Assembly: GCF_000378185.1 (NCBI RefSeq)
Contig: NZ_KB899391.1
Location: 26,959-90,958, forward strand
Direction of reading: 5' to 3'
Length of the DNA stretch: 64,000 bases
Source: Salinimonas chungwhensis DSM 16280
GTDB taxonomy: Bacteria > Pseudomonadota > Gammaproteobacteria > Enterobacterales > Alteromonadaceae
Shown: in pieces, positions 50,367 through 59,736 of the stretch
How the letters are laid out: each line of letters starts with the position of its first letter
Position numbering within the stretch: the first letter of the stretch is position 1
Translations under genes and position numbers: made by a program
Notes under the pieces: model-generated
Databases searched by the model: none
Told to the model about the DNA's origin: nothing
Seen by the model: only the letters and a program-made list of their open reading frames with translations

Positions 50367-50808
50367 TTTTCCTACCCTTGTGCAGTGTTAGCCGCTCATC
50401 AAATTTGACCATAGTGCGAGTCGTTTTTTGCAAATTGATTCGGCGATCGGTGACCGTCCTTCCTGGGGCCTCCTCGGTGTAATTGTCACAATTCGGACAT
50501 CTGCTGTTAATTTACGGACAAACCGCGCAAATACTGACCTGCCAAAGAACCTGGACCGGTTTGAATAATGGCAACCTGCCTCCCTTTGCTAAGGTTAGTC
50601 ACGTCGAAATGATTTCGGCGATGCACTACTCAGTCATGCTGCAAAGCACTGGAACGGACCCCGGATTGAGTGAGTGCATATTCGGCAAGTCAGAACACGC
50701 GGTCGGTCAGGAAGGTAGTATGGAAGCTGCCACGGAGATCGAAAATCAGCATGGATGTGAGCCCGTGTTCTGACAATCCACTTTGGCTTATCTACCGAGA
50801 CCACAGGT
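50367..50808. other. region upstream of the peptide-export operon
   Basis: About 440 bases. Export operons of this type usually have their small substrate gene nearby, so I translated all short frames. The best open frame ends at 50773 but lacks a ribosome site, a Gly-Gly leader or family features, so I do not call a gene. The promoter of the operon should lie here. Confidence 0.5.
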
Positions 50809-52062
50809 ATGAGAAAAGGACTATTCAGAGAAGAAGTAATTGCGGCGCAGGGACAGCGTTTGCACGGTGAGGTGATGATAACCCCTTCTGGCACCGCACT
50901 GATAAGCTGTATTTTTATTGCCGCATGGGCAGCATTGGTGATTACCTTTCTGTCTACGCAAACCTACAGCCGCCAGGCCACCGTAGCCGGATGGCTGGAA
51001 CCCGATTCAGGCGTATTGCGCGTATTTGCTGATCAGCCATCGGGTGTCATCAGTAAAGTGTTAATAAAAGACGGTCAGTCAGTGAAACAGGGCCAGCCGC
51101 TGGTGATCATTGATAGTCAGACCGCATTGCCATCCGGTGCCTCTGCCCAGGCGACCATTGCCGCTGAGTACCGCACTCAGTATATGATGCTGGAACAGCA
51201 GGTAAACCATACCAAGTCGTTACATAAGCATCAGCTGCAGAATCATGCCCAGGCTATCGCGGCATATAATGAAGACATACATCAGCTTACTATCATGACC
51301 GAGACCGCCTCCGAGCAGACTGAACTGGCCAGAGCCAGGTATCGCAAACTGCAACCACTGGCGGGCGTGCATGTACCCCAGGCAGAGGTTGATAATGCTT
51401 ATGCGCAATTACTTCAGCATATCGCTGCCCGCCAGGAAAAAGAGCGTCAACTTTCCAGGTTGCAACAAGAGCTAAAGCAAAAGGAGTTGGCCTATACCAG
51501 TTTACAGGTGGAACGGGATGAGAACCTCGCCATTTTGCGCAGCAGAATGAGTGAGGTAAACCAGAAAATCACGCAACTGGAGAGCCAGACCAGGTTTGTC
51601 GTGACCGCTCGTAATGACGGCATTGTCGCAAATCTTAGTGCGCGCGAGGGTCAGAATGTCAGTACTCAGCAGCCATTGCTGACATTGCTGGCGCCTGATG
51701 CAGAAATTGAGGCACATTTTGTGGTGCCGGTTCGCTCAGCAGGCTTTATTCGGGACGGGCAGACGCTGGATATTCGCTACGATGCTTTTCCTTATCAAAA
51801 GTTCGGAATGCATCAGGCCATTGTCAGCCGTATTTCCGATACCGCCCTGCTCCCTTCCGAATTTGCGTATTTGCCCGTAGCTGTGAAAGAACCGGTATAT
51901 CTGGCTCGAGCCAGATTAAAAGCACAACAGCTGACTGCTTATGGGGCATCCATAAAGCTTCGATCAGGAATGACATTTTCGGCAGACGTAAATCTTAGTG
52001 AGCGCACGTTGATGGAATGGCTGTTAGAACCACTTTACAGCCTTAGCGGGAGACTTGTCTGA
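50809..52062 (+). CDS. HlyD-family periplasmic adaptor of a peptide exporter
   Basis: 417 residues. One membrane helix (TALISCIFIAAWAALVITFL, about 29-48) anchors the protein in the inner membrane. The periplasmic part has the split biotinyl-lipoyl-like domain (SGVISKVLIKDGQSVKQGQP; ARNDGIVANLSAREGQNVST) around a long alpha-helical hairpin (about 130-265). The closest types are the CvaA/RaxA/MchE adaptors of colicin V-type export. Its last base overlaps the start of the ABC transporter gene, so the two are coupled. An outer-membrane TolC would be supplied from elsewhere. Confidence 0.85.
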   Translation: MRKGLFREEVIAAQGQRLHGEVMITPSGTALISCIFIAAWAALVITFLSTQTYSRQATVAGWLEPDSGVLRVFADQPSGVISKVLIKDGQSVKQGQPLVIIDSQTALPSGASAQATIAAEYRTQYMMLEQQVNHTKSLHKHQLQNHAQAIAAYNEDIHQLTIMTETASEQTELARARYRKLQPLAGVHVPQAEVDNAYAQLLQHIAARQEKERQLSRLQQELKQKELAYTSLQVERDENLAILRSRMSEVNQKITQLESQTRFVVTARNDGIVANLSAREGQNVSTQQPLLTLLAPDAEIEAHFVVPVRSAGFIRDGQTLDIRYDAFPYQKFGMHQAIVSRISDTALLPSEFAYLPVAVKEPVYLARARLKAQQLTAYGASIKLRSGMTFSADVNLSERTLMEWLLEPLYSLSGRLV

Positions 52063-54218
52063 TGTTGATAAACTCCTTAACCGCTCTGTCTCTGTTTGGT
52101 CAAAAAAAGGTGCCGGTGGTCCATCAGGCTGAATTATCAGAATGCGGCCTGGCGTGTCTTTGCATGATCAGTCAGTTTTATGGCAATCAGCAGGATTTAA
52201 CCGTCTTCAGACAGCAATTCGGTCTTTCCAGTCGGGGACTGACACTCCAGGAAATAATGAAAATGGCCCATGAATGCCATTTCAGCACGCGTGCTGTAAA
52301 ACTTGAGCTGGAAGACCTTGGGCAATTGCAATTACCGGCAATCCTGCATTGGGATATGCAACATTTTGTGGTGCTGACGAAAGTGACTGCAGATAAAGTT
52401 ACAGTCAACGACCCGGCTGTGGGGGAGCGAATACTGACCATTGCCCAGGCCAGTAAACATGTGACCGGGATAGCGCTTGAGCTACACCCCTCCCGGACGT
52501 TTAAAACGACGCCACCGGGCTCGTCACTGAAGCTATCCCATTTCTGGGAAAAAGCCAGAGGACTTAAGCGCAGCCTGGGTCTTATACTGGCACTTTCTGT
52601 CTTGCTTCAGCTGTTTTCGCTGGCCTCGCCATATTATATGCAAACCGTGATTGATGATGTCCTGTTACGCGGAGCTGAAGATTTGCTGCTGGTACTCGCA
52701 CTGGGCTTTTTACTGTTGCTGATTATCGAAGGCGCCACCAGCTTGCTGCGGGAGTGGGTAATTCTCGGCCTGTCTTCTAAGCTTCAGTTACAGATATCCA
52801 GTCATCTGTTTCATCATCTGCTGAGCCTGCCTGCAGATTTCTTCTCCAAGCGTCACCTGGGCGATATTGTGTCGCGCTTTGGTTCGCTGAGCCACATTCG
52901 CGATCAGTTGACCACCGGCCTAGTCACAGCATTACTGGACGGCGTAATGGCCGTGTTAATGATGGTGGTTATGTGGCCGCAGTTAACGCTTATTGTCGCT
53001 GCCAGTGTGGGGCTGTTCGCCCTGGTCAGAGTGGCAACTTACCATACATTAAAAGCGCTAAACACTGAGCAACTTCAGAATCAGGCCAAAGAGCAAACCC
53101 ATTTTATGGAATCCATGCGTTCTATTCAGACCATCAAACAGCTTAGTTATCAGGCGCAGCGTCATAACCAGTGGAGCAACCACCTGACCACAACGCTAAA
53201 TACGTCGATTCGTATCGGTAAGCGTGAAATGAGTATTTCGGTAATCAACCAACTGATTTTTGGCCTCGAAAATATCCTAGTTATATATTTTGCCGCCCAT
53301 GCGGTCATGGATACGCTGATGACAGTGGGCATGCTATACGCATTTATAAGCTATAAAACAAAATTTACCGGCGCCGCTGCCAACCTTATTAATCAATTAA
53401 TTCAGCTTCGACTGCTACGGGTCCACTTATCCCGTTTGTCGGATATCGTCTCCACTCCGGCTGAAAAACTCAACAACAGTGTGCCGGCACTTGAAAATCA
53501 CCCTAGTCGGCAGCCCGGATTACTGGTGCGCAACTTAGCGTATACATTTTCGAGCACCAGTTCACCGGTCTTTGCCAATATTGATCTGACCATCAGGCCC
53601 GGTGCCACTGTGGCTATAGTGGGAGGCAGTGGCGTGGGCAAAAGTACGCTGCTTAAATGTCTGATGGGTATGCTCACCCCAACAGAAGGTAGCGTGAGTT
53701 ACTACAATCATAATGTATGTCAGTCCGCGTGGTTCAGGCAACACACCGCTTCGGTGTTACAGGATGATAGTTGCCTGAGTGGGTCGATTATGGATAACCT
53801 CACAGGATTTGATGATACCCCGTGTCACCAGCGCATGCAGTGGGCTGCTCAGATGGCCTGTCTGGCTGAGGATATTGCCGCTATGCCAATGCAATATCAG
53901 ACATTAATAGGTGACATGGGCAGTGCACTGAGTGGCGGCCAGCAACAGCGATTACTTCTGGCCAGAGCGTTGTATCGTCAACCTGAAGTTTTGTTTCTTG
54001 ACGAAGCTTCCAGCCATCTGGATGTGGTTAACGAAGCCCGAATTAACCAAAACCTTAAAGCACTTTCTATTACCCGAATCATTGTGGCGCACCGCCCAGA
54101 AACCATTGCGATGGCCGATGAGGTCTATCTGCTGGAAAACGGATCGTTACGCCCCATTGAAAAACCGCAGCAAAAAGCTGTACCTGCATTTTACCCTCAA
54201 GGAGGAACCTATGCTTAA
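52062..54218 (+). CDS. peptidase-containing ABC transporter (C39 bacteriocin-type exporter)
   Basis: 718 residues with all three PCAT parts. A C39 peptidase (15-140) has the catalytic Cys28 (ELSECGLACLC), His101 (WDMQHFVVL) and Asp117 (VNDPA), plus Gln22 for the oxyanion hole. The membrane domain (170-450) has six helices. The ATPase has Walker A GGSGVGKSTLL near 520, the signature LSGGQQQR, Walker B VLFLDEASSHLD and the H-loop His (VAHRP). It would cut a leader after a double-Gly motif and export the core peptide, as CvaB or RaxB does. No substrate gene is visible in this window. Confidence 0.9.
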   Translation: MLINSLTALSLFGQKKVPVVHQAELSECGLACLCMISQFYGNQQDLTVFRQQFGLSSRGLTLQEIMKMAHECHFSTRAVKLELEDLGQLQLPAILHWDMQHFVVLTKVTADKVTVNDPAVGERILTIAQASKHVTGIALELHPSRTFKTTPPGSSLKLSHFWEKARGLKRSLGLILALSVLLQLFSLASPYYMQTVIDDVLLRGAEDLLLVLALGFLLLLIIEGATSLLREWVILGLSSKLQLQISSHLFHHLLSLPADFFSKRHLGDIVSRFGSLSHIRDQLTTGLVTALLDGVMAVLMMVVMWPQLTLIVAASVGLFALVRVATYHTLKALNTEQLQNQAKEQTHFMESMRSIQTIKQLSYQAQRHNQWSNHLTTTLNTSIRIGKREMSISVINQLIFGLENILVIYFAAHAVMDTLMTVGMLYAFISYKTKFTGAAANLINQLIQLRLLRVHLSRLSDIVSTPAEKLNNSVPALENHPSRQPGLLVRNLAYTFSSTSSPVFANIDLTIRPGATVAIVGGSGVGKSTLLKCLMGMLTPTEGSVSYYNHNVCQSAWFRQHTASVLQDDSCLSGSIMDNLTGFDDTPCHQRMQWAAQMACLAEDIAAMPMQYQTLIGDMGSALSGGQQQRLLLARALYRQPEVLFLDEASSHLDVVNEARINQNLKALSITRIIVAHRPETIAMADEVYLLENGSLRPIEKPQQKAVPAFYPQGGTYA

Positions 54219-54363
54219 TCAACATTCTACGGCAAACACGCCAGCGCTGAGTCTCGATGTTCTTTCAAAACGTGAACTCCAGGTCGTTCATAAAATTCTG
54301 GAAGGACTGCCGAATAAAACTATAGCGGCACAGCTGTTTATCAGTGAGCGCACGGGCTGTTAA
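54211..54363 (+). pseudogene. LuxR-type regulator, truncated inside its HTH domain
   Basis: 50 codons with a strong GGAGG ribosome site, overlapping the ABC transporter stop. The product holds the start of a GerE/LuxR helix-turn-helix (LSKRELQVVHKILEGLPNKT, then IAAQLFISERT) and breaks off as GC-stop exactly where related proteins continue with the recognition helix (ISERTVK...). The sequence after 54353 is unrelated and AT-rich. The gene was therefore probably cut by the event that brought in the accessory region. Its small size ahead of the HTH suggests a stand-alone regulator of the export operon. Confidence 0.75.
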
Positions 54364-54519
54364 AGACAAGTTGATACTAAGTGGACAACATGCATAGCCT
54401 ATAAATTATCGTCTCTGGCGACGTCCACCTCTGTCCATCAATTTCTATATCAAGTCGAAAAAAAAATGGAATTTTGTCCATCTCTCACTGCTAAATATAC
54501 GATTAAGGAGTAACTTTAA

Positions 54520-54699
54520 ATGATTGAAGCTGAAGGAAATTACTATTGGGCAGTTTGCCCAGCGGAAACTGATAAAATTCTAATTGTCGAAAAAGTTGAC
54601 AGAGGATATTTTCTTATGGGTTGTGAAGAAATTTACGCTCCTTCCCAAGTACGAGTTATTTCTGCTGCTATACCTCCCCCGCTCCTTTTGGAGAACTAG
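54520..54699 (+). CDS. small protein of unknown function (59 residues)
   Basis: ATG 54520 is preceded by TAAGGAG at a good distance. The product (MIEAEGNYYWAVCPAETDKI, LIVEKVDRGYFLMGCEEIYA, then a Pro-rich end) has no motif I recognise. Another frame covers its 3' half and continues to 54904, and a third frame is also open for a while, so this may be the front of a decayed longer gene. Base composition is lower in GC than the export operon before it. Confidence 0.45.
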   Translation: MIEAEGNYYWAVCPAETDKILIVEKVDRGYFLMGCEEIYAPSQVRVISAAIPPPLLLEN

Positions 54700-54904
54700 C
54701 AATATCCGGAATTTATTGTCATTGTATGATAGTCTTAAGGTGAAGAGTACGGGACTTTCGAATCCGACAAGCATTGAATTCAAGAAAAAAGATCAGACAA
54801 GAATGACCATAGGGTTTTGTATTGGTACTGGAATTGCGGCCATCTTCTTTGTATTAGGGTGGGCAGTTTCTCACGTCGGCCTTAAAAAGAGAGATGATGA
54901 TTAA
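54700..54904 (+). pseudogene. possible 3' part of a frameshifted membrane-protein gene
   Basis: An open frame (from a TTG at 54584) reaches 54904. Its unique part ends with a convincing single membrane helix with small-residue motifs (TIGFCIGTGIAAIFFVLGWA) and a charged tail KKRDDD. It has no start with a ribosome site of its own. I suspect it is the end of the gene that begins at 54520, shifted by an indel, but this cannot be proved from the window. Confidence 0.35.
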
Positions 54905-55807
54905 GCACAATCCAAAATAATAATTAAAGGCTAGATTTGTGGGAGTTTCCACAAAATTACTCATTGAGCAAGATTGCCAGTGATGAGGATTTCATTATGC
55001 CATTGATTTTAAAGGATTATTAAGCTCAGCATTTTTCATGACCTGTCCGATTTTTAATTTTTAGCTCTCAAATCCACAAAAAATGGCCCTAAAAACTCTT
55101 TAGCACTAGATGTTTTACAGTGCACAATTGATCGAACACAGTATCTTCTGAGATAACGCAGTATGGGATTAGTATCCTTTTTTTAAAGGCGCCTCCTCTA
55201 ATTAGTTACACCCACAATTAGAGGTTTCGGCCAGTTCATGCTTGGTTAAATATTCCCATGATGTCAGATCGTTCAGGTTTATACCCCAGGATTCCTGCCA
55301 TTTGTTAGAAGCGAACACTTGCTGCACTCATAAATGGAGCAGGCGTCCGACGGCCGAAGAGAGTGTGTGTGAGTAGTATAGTTTGATCCCGGTTCAGCAC
55401 ATATACGGTAGCATTCATTTCAAAAATGGCACTGTTAAAAATAAAGTTTCATACTCGCACTTTGCCACTTGCAGGGTCGGTATCCAGCGATAGGAATAAA
55501 GTCTCATACTGAACGAGTTATTTTGCAGCGAGGAGCGAAAGCGCCGAATGTGCTATAACCAGTCCCTCGCCCTCGCTTAGGAGAGGGTCTCCTTCGCACG
55601 TGAAGCGGACCTTCACGACTTAGTTTTTCAGCTTCAACTATGAGCGAAAAGCAGACATATTGGAAATTTTTTGATAGTCTGGACTAACGTTTTTTTCCAC
55701 CCAAAGTGGACGTTAGAAATCAAGGACTCTGCCACTGTAGATTCGACATTTACATCATACGAAGTAATCATATCGAATCAAGAGGTGTTTACTGAATTAG
55801 TAGCGAT
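54905..55807. other. accessory intergenic region with repeats and hairpins
   Basis: About 900 bases. It holds two copies of ATAAAGTYTCATACT (55441-55455 and 55496-55510), a hairpin CGTGAAG/CTTCACG (near 55600-55617) and another with CTAACGT/ACGTTAG arms (near 55683-55716) shortly before the kinase operon. On the minus strand a 41-codon frame (about 55203-55328, GTG start) ends SNCGCN; it looks like the tail of a lost gene. The promoter of the Detocs-like operon should lie between 55720 and 55800. Confidence 0.5.
55441..55510 (+). repeat. two ATAAAGTYTCATACT direct repeats, left side
   Basis: Copies at 55441-55455 (ATAAAGTTTCATACT) and 55496-55510 (ATAAAGTCTCATACT), same orientation, start-to-start distance 55 bases. 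The same motif recurs at 62.1-62.2 kb on the far side of the defence operon and the IS elements. Confidence 0.8.
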
Positions 55808-55819
55808 TTGAATGTAGAT

Positions 55820-58800
55820 ATGGGATATAAATTGAAAAATAAAAAGAAAAAGAAAGCTCCTCAAAGCCCTATAAAATCTGCACTTGTTAAAGTCATAGGA
55901 AACGCGCCAAACGAAGTCACAGCGTTACACCGATTTTTTTCAAATTTAAATACAAAAGAAATTTACCAAAGCTTCCCTTTTATAGCTAAAAGCCCCCAGT
56001 TTACTAATTCAGTTAATTTGACTAAAAAGATGCCCATCAGTGACATGTATTTGTCAAGAATTTCAATGGTTGAGATAAGTAAAAACTTATCTTGGTGTTT
56101 GTCGCTAATAGAACATCATGCAAATGCTATACGAAAATATCAGTTACTTAGACAAGACCTAGATCGCAATATCTTGCTTGGTGAACATGAGGACTGTTTC
56201 AAAATTCTAGATGAAATCGAGGCTTCTTGTGGTGTTTCAATTTGGGCTGGCATCACCAGGTGTTCTATCGAAAGCTTTTTGGCTGAAGACCAAAAAAGCC
56301 AAAATAGAAATGTTTTCGAATCAGTTAAAGAAAACTACTTTCTAAAATATATTGTTTTTTACTCGACATCATATTTTACAGATCCAGAAATATTTTTCAC
56401 TTCTCGAAATACTCACGTGAACGATATTAAAAGATCGGTCAACGAAGATCTGAGAGACTTTTTCCTTTACAGATTTTTTAGACTGGATACTACTTTCAAA
56501 ATTGACTTTGAAAGGATATTTGATGTAGAGAAAAACTCATCTTTAATCGATATATATCAACTTATCATTTTTGGTATAGAGTATGTAAAAGTTCAAGGAT
56601 TGAATTTTGATGACGTTTTTAATTACCGATTATCGCAAGTGATAAATACGTTAGAACGAACCGGATATAACTACTTAGACTGCATTAAAGCTTCATTCGG
56701 TTATAGATATAAGGTAGATGCCTATGAGGCAGAGTATCTTATACTTGATAAGTATACTGAAGGTAAATATTCCCATGTAGTATCAGCATGTTTAGAAAGC
56801 AATATTATTTTAAGTGATTTTTCCTTTGCTGAGTTGACAGCTAAGTCGCTGGCAAGAGTCGATATTGAAATTGGTAAATCATTTATCGCCAAGATACTTT
56901 ATGCAATGAAAGATGTCCTAATTAAAGGCAGCAGATACGAAGTGTCTTTAGGCTATCTAGCATGTCTGAGTAACTCATTCAGAACTATTGAATGGTTCAA
57001 ACAACTGGGCTACTTTGTAGAAAGGGAATCCAAAAATCGTGCAATAGAGGTAATTACAAGTTCAGAAGTAGGAATGTATCTTTTCTCTAGAACTTATACT
57101 CCCAAGAAAGTTTTTGTATTTGATGACAAAGATGCTTATATCGAAAAATTAAGAGAGCGTTATCAGGATTCCTCTTCACTATATTTGCTAGATTATAACG
57201 AAAGTCAAAATAAAGATTTAAGTGCTCTTATTGATGACAATCGGTTAAGTAAATACAGGGCACTAAGTTACATTGAGAAAGGTAATTTCAAATGTGCCGA
57301 AGAGATATTGTTGTCGCTAATAGAGTCTAGTGATGATATCACTAAAATAGAAAGCTTAAGGATCTACAGTAATTTATTAATTCAACTTTGTAAGTTTGAG
57401 TGTTTACTACATTTGGTGGTTTATCACTCTATCGAAGTTGATAAACTTTTTTCCATTTTTGATACCGAAAAGATATTAAGTTCTATAGAAGACAATAATT
57501 TCCAAACAAAAAAAATAGAGCTTCCAATTGTATATGCTTTACATTCCCAGCACGTTAATTCTAATTTTGATTCCAACCTGAAGTTCTCGTTCGAAAATTT
57601 TATAACCTCTAACGGTTTTCGGTTTCCTACTGAACTCTTTGGTAAAGAGTCTTCTTTTAGTCAGGCAAGGATTTCTTATTTTTTAAGATTTGTTTGCACA
57701 CCAGAGATAATGAAACTTTACTTAGAATTCGACACATTTCGTGAAATAGAAGAATGCCGGCTAAAAATTTGCAATTATCTTCTTGACAAAAATGAAAATA
57801 CAGAAGATTTGCAATATGAAATTAAAAATATTAGTAAAAATCTGATTATTAGGAAAGCTGTTCAGCAGGTTGAAAATAGTAGAATTTATGTAGATACAGC
57901 AATTTTTAAAGGTCGGAATTCAGCTCCATACAAAACGTTATTTGATAGATACTTAGAGCTATCGTCTAAAAGTAGCGAAGTTTCAAATGACGATAGTAAT
58001 TTTAATAGTCTAATTGAAGTCTTCAATCGAAAAGATATGAGCGATAAGGATTACTGGAAAACGCTTTCAGTAGTGTTTATGCCTGATGTAAAGTTGTCAC
58101 CCAAGAATGCTACGTTTTTAAGTATTGTGAAACTTATGAGGCAAGAGTTTACTTATGGAGAAAAGGGAATAAACAACTATCTGAGTACTCGTATCAGACA
58201 TGGTGTTTTACCAACAGCACTTCGTAGATCGCCAATGAGAGAATGTATTTATGTATCTCAGACTGCATCAGTGACCAGCTATAGAGACTCATTAAACAAT
58301 GATTCTCATATTCAACTTCAAGATGAAGAGTTTGACGAATTTTTACCGATAGCAAAGAAATTTACTAAACAACTAGAAGATGAAATCTCTCTTTTTAACG
58401 ACCAAAAACTCCAAATCTATACTTTAGAAAGCCCATTGGACAAAAATGAAAAGTCACAAGGGATGTTTAATTATTCAGTATCTCCAATGGAAACTTATGC
58501 AATACAATCTGAACTTCCGCCCTCTCCATCATATGAAGATTTGGTAAAAGTTGTCACTAGTTGGTTATGGCATAAAACTGACTACGTTTTAGACGAAGTA
58601 AAGGACTATATACGTACGACTTTCCATTCAACTTTAAACGAAAAGTTTGATAATTTTATTGGTGATATCCAAAATTCATCAATTTCACTACTTGGAAAAA
58701 GACACTTAGCAAATGCGGTCAGTCGCGCAAAAGCGAGTATTAGTAACGATATAAATACTATTGGTTCTTGGTTTGAACATGTGGACTCTGATGGCGATGG

Positions 58801-59275
58801 TGAATTTGAGTTAAGTACAGCGGTCGAAATAGCAAAAAGATCATTAGATATTAATTTAGAATACACAGAGACATTAAATCACAAACTACCTCAAAGAAAT
58901 GTGTCGTATTGGGTTGATGTACTTTTTATTTTATTTGAAAACGCTATATCAAAATCAAATTTAGATAGAAATGAGGTTTTTATAATTCTAAAAGTTACTA
59001 TGCCAAATGAAGAAAATTTAATTCTAGAATGTACGAATAATACTAGTCATGTAGATGATATGGAAATTGAAAATAACCGTTTGAATTTTTATAAGGAAGC
59101 GTATGGAGATGAGGAATTAACTCGTGATGCAATACAAAGTGAAGGTGGAACAGGTTTCTTCAAAATTTGGAAGATAGTGGCTAAAGATCTAGGGATTGAA
59201 CATCATATAGATTTTGGATACACAAATAGCAATAGTTTCTTTGTAAATTTATCGTTAAAAACAAAGGTTGGTTAG
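55820..59275 (+). CDS. Detocs DtcA-like soluble histidine kinase/GHKL ATPase
   Basis: About 1151 residues from ATG 55820 (a TTG at 55808 is the alternative; neither has a clear ribosome site). The N-terminal ~900 residues are helical with TPR-like stretches (YIEKGNFKCAEEILLSLIES near 483) and have no signal peptide or membrane helix, so sensing is cytoplasmic. Near 960 a DHp-like helix contains GKRHLANAVSRAKASI. The C-terminal GHKL ATPase domain shows the N box (DVLFILFENAISKSN, near 1035) and G box (SEGGTGFFKIWKIV, near 1111). Two receiver genes follow immediately. This matches DtcA of the anti-phage Detocs systems in size and context. Strongly AT-rich, unlike the housekeeping genes, which points to transfer. 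Confidence 0.75.
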   Translation: MGYKLKNKKKKKAPQSPIKSALVKVIGNAPNEVTALHRFFSNLNTKEIYQSFPFIAKSPQFTNSVNLTKKMPISDMYLSRISMVEISKNLSWCLSLIEHHANAIRKYQLLRQDLDRNILLGEHEDCFKILDEIEASCGVSIWAGITRCSIESFLAEDQKSQNRNVFESVKENYFLKYIVFYSTSYFTDPEIFFTSRNTHVNDIKRSVNEDLRDFFLYRFFRLDTTFKIDFERIFDVEKNSSLIDIYQLIIFGIEYVKVQGLNFDDVFNYRLSQVINTLERTGYNYLDCIKASFGYRYKVDAYEAEYLILDKYTEGKYSHVVSACLESNIILSDFSFAELTAKSLARVDIEIGKSFIAKILYAMKDVLIKGSRYEVSLGYLACLSNSFRTIEWFKQLGYFVERESKNRAIEVITSSEVGMYLFSRTYTPKKVFVFDDKDAYIEKLRERYQDSSSLYLLDYNESQNKDLSALIDDNRLSKYRALSYIEKGNFKCAEEILLSLIESSDDITKIESLRIYSNLLIQLCKFECLLHLVVYHSIEVDKLFSIFDTEKILSSIEDNNFQTKKIELPIVYALHSQHVNSNFDSNLKFSFENFITSNGFRFPTELFGKESSFSQARISYFLRFVCTPEIMKLYLEFDTFREIEECRLKICNYLLDKNENTEDLQYEIKNISKNLIIRKAVQQVENSRIYVDTAIFKGRNSAPYKTLFDRYLELSSKSSEVSNDDSNFNSLIEVFNRKDMSDKDYWKTLSVVFMPDVKLSPKNATFLSIVKLMRQEFTYGEKGINNYLSTRIRHGVLPTALRRSPMRECIYVSQTASVTSYRDSLNNDSHIQLQDEEFDEFLPIAKKFTKQLEDEISLFNDQKLQIYTLESPLDKNEKSQGMFNYSVSPMETYAIQSELPPSPSYEDLVKVVTSWLWHKTDYVLDEVKDYIRTTFHSTLNEKFDNFIGDIQNSSISLLGKRHLANAVSRAKASISNDINTIGSWFEHVDSDGDGEFELSTAVEIAKRSLDINLEYTETLNHKLPQRNVSYWVDVLFILFENAISKSNLDRNEVFIILKVTMPNEENLILECTNNTSHVDDMEIENNRLNFYKEAYGDEELTRDAIQSEGGTGFFKIWKIVAKDLGIEHHIDFGYTNSNSFFVNLSLKTKVG

Positions 59276-59277
59276 CG

Positions 59278-59736
59278 ATGAAGATATTGATTGTCGAAGA
59301 TCAGGAAGAGAAAAGTAATAAAATAAAAGCTTTCTGCTATTCAAATTTTAAAATTATCGAAAGAATTGAAATTAAACATTCGCTGAGAGGAGGTCTTAAA
59401 GAAGTCTTTGATAACAAAGACTATGATCTTATTTTCTTGGATATGAGTATGCCAAATTTTGATCCTAGCCCTGATGATCCTCTTGGCGGTAGCCCCGAAA
59501 GTTTTGCAGGGCTTGAATTTGTATCTCAATTAAAGTTAAGAGGACTATTCTTTCCGGTTATTGTAATCACTCAGTATAGAACATTTGAGCAAGGCAAGAT
59601 AGACCTAGGAAGTATAGATAATCACCTAAATAAAGAATATGGCGAAAAGTACCTTGGCTCTATCTATTACAGTTCTGCTGACAAGGACTGGGAAGTATCT
59701 CTAACTGAGATACTTAAGGAGTCAAAATTTATATGA
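59278..59736 (+). CDS. stand-alone receiver protein, Detocs DtcB-like
   Basis: 152 residues, a single receiver domain. The acidic pocket starts at E7/D8 (ILIVEDQEE), the phospho-acceptor is Asp55 (LIFLDMSMP), Thr is in VIVITQYR and Lys in HLNKEYG. It has no output domain. In described Detocs systems a separate receiver of this kind drains phosphate from the kinase and keeps the effector off. It begins 3 bases after the kinase stop and its end overlaps the next gene by 4 bases, so the three are one operon. An insert rich in Pro and Asp (NFDPSPDDPLGGSPES) follows the phospho-site. Confidence 0.75.
   Translation: MKILIVEDQEEKSNKIKAFCYSNFKIIERIEIKHSLRGGLKEVFDNKDYDLIFLDMSMPNFDPSPDDPLGGSPESFAGLEFVSQLKLRGLFFPVIVITQYRTFEQGKIDLGSIDNHLNKEYGEKYLGSIYYSSADKDWEVSLTEILKESKFI

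Noticed and set aside
50483..50773. 96-codon open frame ahead of the peptide-export operon, considered as its substrate
   Set aside because: No ribosome site, no Gly-Gly or Gly-Ala leader, no hydrophobic core, and composition typical of a chance frame.
54905..55807. Possible CRISPR array from the repeated ATAAAGTYTCATACT motifs
   Set aside because: Only two copies on this side, the spacing is not regular repeat-spacer, and no cas genes are present.
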